This document shows, piece after piece, positions 60,001 through 64,000 of a stretch of 64,000 nt of DNA. This DNA is from an uncultured Clostridia bacterium (GTDB taxonomy: Bacteria > Bacillota > Clostridia > Oscillospirales > Acutalibacteraceae). Where the stretch lies: positions 1-64,000 of the forward strand of contig CANRNQ010000009.1 in assembly GCA_947632045.1 (NCBI GenBank). The letters run 5' to 3'. The position numbers and the translations under genes are program-made. Within the stretch, counting starts at the first letter, position 1. Each line of letters begins with the position of its first letter. The notes below the pieces were generated by a model. It saw only the letters and a list, made by a program, of their open reading frames with translations. It searched no databases and had not been told where the DNA came from.

Positions 60001-63000
60001 GGACTCAACATTTGACAACCCCGTAACGTCCGTCGCAAACGGTTTGGTGACCTTTAAGGACTTAGATTACACCCCGCACGCCGATAATACCCTTAAAACT
60101 GGCGACAAGGTGACGTTTGATGTTGTCCTCACCAAAATCGACGCGGACGCAAAGGTCGGTTCTATCCAAGGCACACTGAAATTTGATACAACGCACCTCA
60201 CTTTAACAAGCGGAGCTATAAGCAAGGCTTTGAGTGATAAATTCTCAACCGCTGATATAAACTTCACCGATCTGAGTACCGCCAATAGCGATGGAAAGGT
60301 TCAATATTCAATAACCCTCGGCGACGATAACGCAATAACAGCCAATGATATTACGGGCAACAATCTTGTCATAGCGAGCTTTGAATTTGAAGCAAAAGCA
60401 AACGGCGAAGCAAGCGCTTATGCCGTGCAGAACCGCGATATAGCGCAAGGCACAGACGGCGCGGTTATAGAGGTTGTCGGCGCGGCTGGAACGACGATTG
60501 ACGAGGTAAAAAAAGCAGGCTCAGCCGGCAATATAACGAGCAAAGTCGAAGGCAGCGCGGATTCCCGCATCAGCACATACGCAAACCCCACGCGCGCCTA
60601 CACCGTATATTACCTCAAGGAAACTAAAGCCCCGACGGGATTCACAAAGCTCGACGGCACCTTCCGCTTGCTCATTGATAGTAGCGGCAACTCAAAGCTT
60701 GAATATAAGGGCACGGGAGACGGCGCAGATTGGGGCACTCCGTCTACCGTTATCGGCGTAGATGCGGACGAACCCAACCGCCAAACCGTCATCAACCCCT
60801 ACACCGAAAAACCGGCAAGCTTCACCGTTGAGGTCAAGAAAAAGGTTCAGCTGGAAAGCGGGAACGGCGAGGACATTCTCAGCAGACTTGATTCCAAGCC
60901 CACCTTTAAATTCAACGCCGAGCTGTGGACACTCAATGCGGAAAGCGCAAACGGAGTGGGAAGTGACGGAGCAAAAACGGCAACGGTAACGGAGGGAGAG
61001 CCAGACGGAGGAAACGACAACAGCTTAGTTGAACTCTTTAAGCTCACATCTGAAACCGCCTATGCGACCGATCCGAACTATACAGTTTCGTTCCAAAGTA
61101 ACAACATCGACATAAACGATATAACCGTTACCACGCTCGTTTATAAAATAACCGAGGATCCGGTGGAAGGATATGAACCGAATACGACCCCGCTCTACGC
61201 GTTTGTAAAGCTGGAGAAAGAAAACGATCCTCCGTTCACCGTTACCTATTCAACCGACCCCACCGGAGATGATGCTACAGGCGACAAAAACACAGTCGTA
61301 AACACCCTGAAGAAGAAAGAGGCCGGTTTCGAAATCCTCGGCACAAAGATGGTAACAAACAGCGAGAGTGTACAGGTTGTTCCGCCGAAGTCGTTCGAAT
61401 TTAGCGCCGAGCTTGAAGGAGCGCTTATAACCGATATTTACGGAAATAGCTACACCTATCCATCTACGGAGGAACCTCCATCTACGGATGAATTTCTTGA
61501 TAAATTTGTTAACGAGTTTAAATTCAACGATACTGCTTCTAATAAAATAAATAGCTCTCGCTTTAAATTCACCAAAAATGGTATCGATATGACCGAAATT
61601 GCCACCGCAGAGCTCAAATATACGGTGCAGGAAACATCTGAGAGCGACGATTATACTGTGGATAATTCGGCCTACGTGGTAACCGTTTCATACGATGTCG
61701 TTAATGGCTTCTATGTAAGTACGGTTATGAAAGGTACAAAAGCAGCGAATCCAGAGCCGTTGATTGCTCCTATTATACAGATATCGGGTGAAGAGACATA
61801 TAACGATTACAACAAGAAATTAGATAACGACGAAAAAACCGGCGTGAAATTCGTCAACAAATACAAGTCCGCCGACAAGAGCTTTGAACTTACAGCCAGC
61901 AAGACTATCAAGTCCGATTATAGCAGCGGCGGCAAGCCTACGGACGGGCAATTCTCGTTCACCGCTACCCTGACCCGTGTTTCTTATAAGGATAAAGAAG
62001 AAAACCAAACGGTTAACAACGGGGCTGTTACGGACGATAACTTTAGCACATCATATAAGATGTTCGGCTTCGTGCAGGACGTTGACACACGCACAATTTC
62101 AAGTAAAAAGAGCAACGGTGCGGACGGCACAATCACCTTTGACCCAGTCCAATACGACACCAACCGCTACACAGAAGTTGAGCTGACCTACAAAATAGAG
62201 GAAGATGTGCTCACAGGCGAAAACGCAAACCTCTTTAAACCTCAGACCACGTATTACACCGTAACGGTTAAGCCGAGCGCCGACGGAGAAGGATTTGATA
62301 TCACTTACACCGAAGCAACAGTTTCCGGCATAGCTCTTGCGGCAGAAGCCGCGTCGCTTCTTGCGAAGCCGCTTGCTCTCGCGGCTTACGATGCGGGTAT
62401 AATGCCAATCGCAACTATAGATGGTTCGGCGGCATTTGAAAACCCGTATAAGGACGTTACCCCGTCCCTCTCGCTCACGGCATTAAAGCACGTCACAACG
62501 TCTGCCGATCCAACCGCCGAGGAGGGCAGCGCTCCCGGAACTGAGCTCAACGGCGCGTTCAGCTTCACCGCAACCCTCAAGAGCGTGACTATTACAGATC
62601 TCGTCAATAACAAGACATATGCTTATGACGGTTCCCGCTGGACGGTTGACGGAACACCGGAAGGTGGTAGTAACACGGTTCCCGCCAACATAAAGAACCT
62701 CTTCCTCTTTAATGGCGAGAACGCCTCTGACCCAACTGGAACCGGCGTATACTCTCAAACCGCGACTAACACCGGAGATACTGTCACCTTCAATATGCTG
62801 AATGACACCCCCAACATCGGCGGACTCAAGGTTGAAGGACTGACATATACGATCGTGGAAGAAGATATTCCCTCCGGCGCGGCAAAGGGCGTATACAACA
62901 AGGACGGCCACACTTGGACAGTAGAAGTCACCCCGCCAGATGCCGGCGCGGCAGAGCCGTCGCCGAAATTCACATACAAGAACACGGGCAGTGGCGGCGC

Positions 63001-64000
63001 TTACGAACCAAAAGGCGGCCTCGGCACCTACAACGCCGCGTTCCTGAACAAGTATCAAACCGATGACACGAATGTTCAGTTCTCCGTTAATAAGGTGATA
63101 CAGGATAGCAATGGCAACGCTTTGGACAGCACGAAGCTCAACGCCCTGCTTGGAAATCCGGGCTTCACCTTTAAGGCTGAGCTGTATAAGCTTGATGCGA
63201 CAAAGGACGGTGCTTCGATTAGTTACGACGCAAGCACCGGCGGCGGCACCCCAATTCCTGAAAATCTCAAGCCGTTCTGCTTTGGCGGCAGCGAAAACCC
63301 AAGCTACTCCACTACAGGTAAAACCTCAAATAGCAACCCAACTGTTTCGTTCAGCGGGCCGAGTATCGACACAAACGCTTACTCAGAAATAAAAACGCTC
63401 ATATATAAAATCACCGAAACAGGGCTTAATAGTAGCTTCACCGATGAAACAAAGGCTATATATGTAAAAATTTCTTCGGATAGTGTTGATAGCGACACCA
63501 AGACCTTTATCCCGACATATTGGAGCGACGAGGCTTGCACAACGCAAAAAATTGAGTTTGACGGCAAAACGGCGCCGGATTATATAAACAAGCTCAAATC
63601 TGTCAACGGTTCATACAAAATAGATGGCACAAAGACCGTAAGTGATGGAAGAAACCCGATGCCGGTGTTTGAATTTGACGCCAAGCTCACCTCCGCAAGC
63701 GTTACCACTATTTATAGTGACACTCCAATTACCGATACAAACGATGCAATCGTTCAGGCTCTCGCGCTTAAAGTACTTAAAGCCCATAACAATACCAGCA
63801 CGGGCCAGTTCAGCTTCAGTATTGATGAACTCGATCTCACCGAAATAGAAAGCGTAACGCTTGTATATCAAATCACCGAGAATAAAGATGTCAACGACAA
63901 CGGCCGCTACACCACCGACCCCACGGTCTACACCGTAACGCTGACCTATAATAAATCGGAAGTTACAAATTGGGAAAGCAGCCCCGTAACCGGCACCTTT
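54050..64000 (+). CDS. Second giant surface adhesin/pilin-like protein (first 3,317 aa, runs off the right edge)
   Basis: This is absent from the ORF track because the frame stays open to the last base. ATG 54050 is 9 nt after AGGGAGG. Residues 1-41 are a signal peptide nearly identical in plan to the left paralogue (RAQALLLALLMVASVITPLY). The N-terminal region (YFINTENL, VGVRFID, IPRDPHIYTF, KYHFPERC) and the fibro-slime domain at about 975-1055 (GDDDLWVYIDGQLALDLGG) align with it. A first isopeptide module, a SpaA domain interrupted at about 2010-2180 by a cohesin-like insert, and six further pilin-type modules follow. The last seen module (YKIDGTKTV, ITENKDVND) matches the one ending near residue 2,890 of the left protein. 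By collinearity some 2,200 residues are missing here, including the expected sortase signal. Confidence 0.88.
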   Translation, partial: MTTKRSNLRDKFDRAQALLLALLMVASVITPLYVGTTSADAAPDLNVGANGHFWYTLPRTTAGMSDYFINTENLDEDVRETFNNLVNSKDPTSNQKVGVRFIDSTTGAVQWTADLRSLNDTEINNFGSHGEPVGKANILKYTYGMTSKQKGKGVTTDDNDLSADKMVIRDLTLTPPAKDQPSPKEDVTRIIFKSTNTSSLEYPTSVRFVTPYIKFVDTDGNAVSVTAYNSTGGSSSVSETKLLPYGDETESDCTPGPNHKDWNHDYWYIDVDTTSIANANSVIFTSSEYMEEEDVNKGKDRTDTREQMISAGLIKVGNVSTSSLPLTIYSDHAFYDGAIPRDPHIYTFSASAFLTAPQLKTFNSKGFQNYLVFNDDETITASKYHFPERCKDAITRKVWVYNELWKDANKDGTGTAKIYATGDQNDMLQCVTPFEQDKTMPDGWFSGELVVGAEYVFHINENDETLGASETVSIPLAKDKDGNPATTVEEASGYNYTPLYDTGKAQSGTTSNENTANTAYYMSNNYQDQWVAKDKANKKDYDYKTTSHYNPTSQNLYWVDATYYDYLSENEIAKTEGATWRNTKYHEEKSSTDNGFGNYNSYAATMFTTLNNAIYNTAKTTANKNWRYPLYFGNFYGDSGLTGDKATDSSQPVSKLMDYYIPRTNTTAKRFWAANNSNGLTDKNGWGGNHSQSVMGLLYPELTKNFYGSQTGAFDYNVYVGNDGATHAPYFDYEWLKGSGILKAPSTTTTTGPEYIEHVENIETGNVGTYSKQAKIYTIKISPYFDKILISKAGDDGKRTELNVKDVLNKYIGHYSNGTFYVSEDKNFHSVLGEDDYYYIKFADEDQLGEGSWNAYVWNSSSEDTPKGFPGMSLKSGATETFQIKTTTTKTYDDSRKAYVVQSEFPFRTEKDSSGITHYKFNSAKNGNAYSGDIVNFNYSGNEPTRVNYYYNNDTQKVRNMDLTNYKQYGSETGFFPFNNGEGKTDGEIAHDFGFATKMEMEFKLPANGKFSESNHAEFNFTGDDDLWVYIDGQLALDLGGAHKQTSGRIDFGYATNKIQGITDHAGAVLNDVTDYENSYRLYEFIIDPQKFSMPDGKTFDASTKFTFSNNGSSVGGDGSIEYSSEYTFNDASGKVFHVKDSDISSNKFTTGSVRDTITSTDYSSKLSGGKYYIYAYGKETSGWTDCVMNIEGVSESVSPNVSIIKPTSDNSGYDPTTDEENINPGNSGNEDRRTLTPLNINNTDTSQVHTMTIYYMERGMGESNMSIDFTTLPANTEVQVNKTVDEGNINEGFDVTSEPSDTITRRDSLAFRMTDNPNANDITTDTALQGTKYSLYDNADKTTTTKTIGNGMESGNENVLALKHDQTATFSNSFNVGDYVTTGEKGDGEDSLSGAANNSNYYNYTTYFRLYDAAGNLKTIGNGISQAGGVSGTNGAKLVSDITPKTKLEEEIQNGGYYKFTQNDSSAHRSASFQIQDDNNDPAAFVTRQIDYLNRIDTTDLVISTEIVDPKDGYKKVNKNRSRFTYTLEVYDGFGNNNPDDKDSGWSRYPFEAEIFLYDTEGKHVLKEGVTEDKAENYESYDTKLQNGNEYGVFSLSKYDKIVIHGLPTNLPYRIVENREQQFAGHGYIVNNDIDGLIKANDGTAPAKEDLDKYLVEFSNNNDDNAKSYATSTATDSKKFDYNKAQNSDTGTLLCKSANGEFVLNKSQGIGNTDDAEVESPEQALTPISGTVGTPEALTTAKKANSIQIINVYSPVPGALQAKKTVNNADLPSDISNENKFTFKAELEAVWDYENDATHGKVVTRPSDNATDFERTYSYAKFNNAGTDQTGLVNFTGATFGPENAQCSYLYKITEVIPDGNNDYIWDESVYYAVIYINAGGTMEKPVYYKSNPDVTSFDDATWRADSAATWSCCGDPLESYPTFNNDEPTQSADVTFKKVQKRGEDTTPLKDAEFTLYTDESCTIKGVKGTEGENQKVVSSKADSTFDNPVTSVANGLVTFKDLDYTPHADNTLKTGDKVTFDVVLTKIDADAKVGSIQGTLKFDTTHLTLTSGAISKALSDKFSTADINFTDLSTANSDGKVQYSITLGDDNAITANDITGNNLVIASFEFEAKANGEASAYAVQNRDIAQGTDGAVIEVVGAAGTTIDEVKKAGSAGNITSKVEGSADSRISTYANPTRAYTVYYLKETKAPTGFTKLDGTFRLLIDSSGNSKLEYKGTGDGADWGTPSTVIGVDADEPNRQTVINPYTEKPASFTVEVKKKVQLESGNGEDILSRLDSKPTFKFNAELWTLNAESANGVGSDGAKTATVTEGEPDGGNDNSLVELFKLTSETAYATDPNYTVSFQSNNIDINDITVTTLVYKITEDPVEGYEPNTTPLYAFVKLEKENDPPFTVTYSTDPTGDDATGDKNTVVNTLKKKEAGFEILGTKMVTNSESVQVVPPKSFEFSAELEGALITDIYGNSYTYPSTEEPPSTDEFLDKFVNEFKFNDTASNKINSSRFKFTKNGIDMTEIATAELKYTVQETSESDDYTVDNSAYVVTVSYDVVNGFYVSTVMKGTKAANPEPLIAPIIQISGEETYNDYNKKLDNDEKTGVKFVNKYKSADKSFELTASKTIKSDYSSGGKPTDGQFSFTATLTRVSYKDKEENQTVNNGAVTDDNFSTSYKMFGFVQDVDTRTISSKKSNGADGTITFDPVQYDTNRYTEVELTYKIEEDVLTGENANLFKPQTTYYTVTVKPSADGEGFDITYTEATVSGIALAAEAASLLAKPLALAAYDAGIMPIATIDGSAAFENPYKDVTPSLSLTALKHVTTSADPTAEEGSAPGTELNGAFSFTATLKSVTITDLVNNKTYAYDGSRWTVDGTPEGGSNTVPANIKNLFLFNGENASDPTGTGVYSQTATNTGDTVTFNMLNDTPNIGGLKVEGLTYTIVEEDIPSGAAKGVYNKDGHTWTVEVTPPDAGAAEPSPKFTYKNTGSGGAYEPKGGLGTYNAAFLNKYQTDDTNVQFSVNKVIQDSNGNALDSTKLNALLGNPGFTFKAELYKLDATKDGASISYDASTGGGTPIPENLKPFCFGGSENPSYSTTGKTSNSNPTVSFSGPSIDTNAYSEIKTLIYKITETGLNSSFTDETKAIYVKISSDSVDSDTKTFIPTYWSDEACTTQKIEFDGKTAPDYINKLKSVNGSYKIDGTKTVSDGRNPMPVFEFDAKLTSASVTTIYSDTPITDTNDAIVQALALKVLKAHNNTSTGQFSFSIDELDLTEIESVTLVYQITENKDVNDNGRYTTDPTVYTVTLTYNKSEVTNWESSPVTGTF
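60075..60600 (+). other. Cohesin-like module inserted in a SpaA domain of the second adhesin
   Basis: This lies within the second giant gene. The SpaA domain begins LKDAEFTLYTDESCT and resumes at VYYLKETKAPTGF. Between LVTFKDLDY and that point are about 170 extra residues. They include VGSIQGTLKFDTTHLTL, which fits the cohesin strand pattern LxFDxxxL, and LVIASFEFEAK, which fits the conserved late strand. It is longer than and diverged from the insert of the paralogue but sits at the same position, so the insertion predates the duplication. Confidence 0.52.

Noticed and set aside
55428-63848. Plus- and minus-strand ORFs of 60-190 aa across 54-64 kb
   Set aside because: They lie in other frames of the open adhesin reading frame beginning at 54050, which alone has a ribosome site, a signal peptide and domain homology.

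Overview
The window is a continuous stretch of a low-to-medium GC Gram-positive chromosome, most likely an anaerobic clostridium of the Oscillospiraceae/Ruminococcaceae type. The basis is the classical Bacillota origin gene order, the Noc/ParB/ParA set, RemB next to recF, GGAGG ribosome sites with frequent TTG/GTG starts, sortase-anchored surface proteins, and cohesin-like modules. The species is not identified. The chromosomal origin lies inside the window. DnaA-box-like TTATCAACA sites, a C-run and a (TAC)5 DnaA-trio sit between a NUDIX gene and dnaN at about 38.6-38.85 kb. Genes left of it are mostly on the minus strand and genes right of it mostly on the plus strand. valS and a GNAT gene on the left, and a three-gene envelope operon on the right, run against the fork.

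Layout. (1) 1-16.1 kb: the 5' end of a SpaH/EbpB-like pilin and a giant 5,081-residue surface protein, both on the minus strand. The giant has a signal peptide, a fibro-slime domain, SpaA/Cna-B domains, about 16 pilin-type isopeptide modules and an MPKTG sortase signal. (2) 16.4-24.7 kb: a pyrophosphatase-like/NUDIX fusion, a DHHW-family membrane protein, valS, a GNAT acetyltransferase and guaB. (3) 24.7-36.2 kb, minus strand: serS-parB-parA, a Noc-like ParB, mnmE-mnmG-rsmG, jag, yidC, yidD, rnpA and rpmH. A perfect parS lies inside mnmG and a near-perfect one beside parA. (4) 36.4-49.0 kb, plus strand: dnaA, NUDIX, oriC, dnaN, an S4 protein, recF, remB, three tandem CxxC membrane proteins, gyrB, a YcxB-like protein, a thioesterase and gyrA. 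(5) 49.4-53.2 kb: tRNA-Met and tRNA-Glu with a consensus promoter, then a minus-strand operon for a UgtP-like glycolipid glucosyltransferase, a UPF0104 membrane protein and a GT2 glycosyltransferase. (6) 53.2-64 kb: a candidate small RNA, then a second giant surface protein collinear with the first and still open at the window edge. The ORF track misses it because no stop codon is reached.

Three things stand out. The two giant adhesins are paralogues that flank the origin, point outward, and share a promoter/leader arrangement. Each carries a cohesin-like module spliced into a SpaA domain. Five intergenic regions hold a roughly 130-150 bp element that folds into a closed three-arm cloverleaf. 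The arm sequences differ between copies but the pairing is almost perfect, and some copies look inverted relative to others. Finally, the DnaA recognition helix has HYS where DHT is usual, and the origin boxes read TTATCAACA instead of TTATCCACA, which suggests a matched change in specificity.
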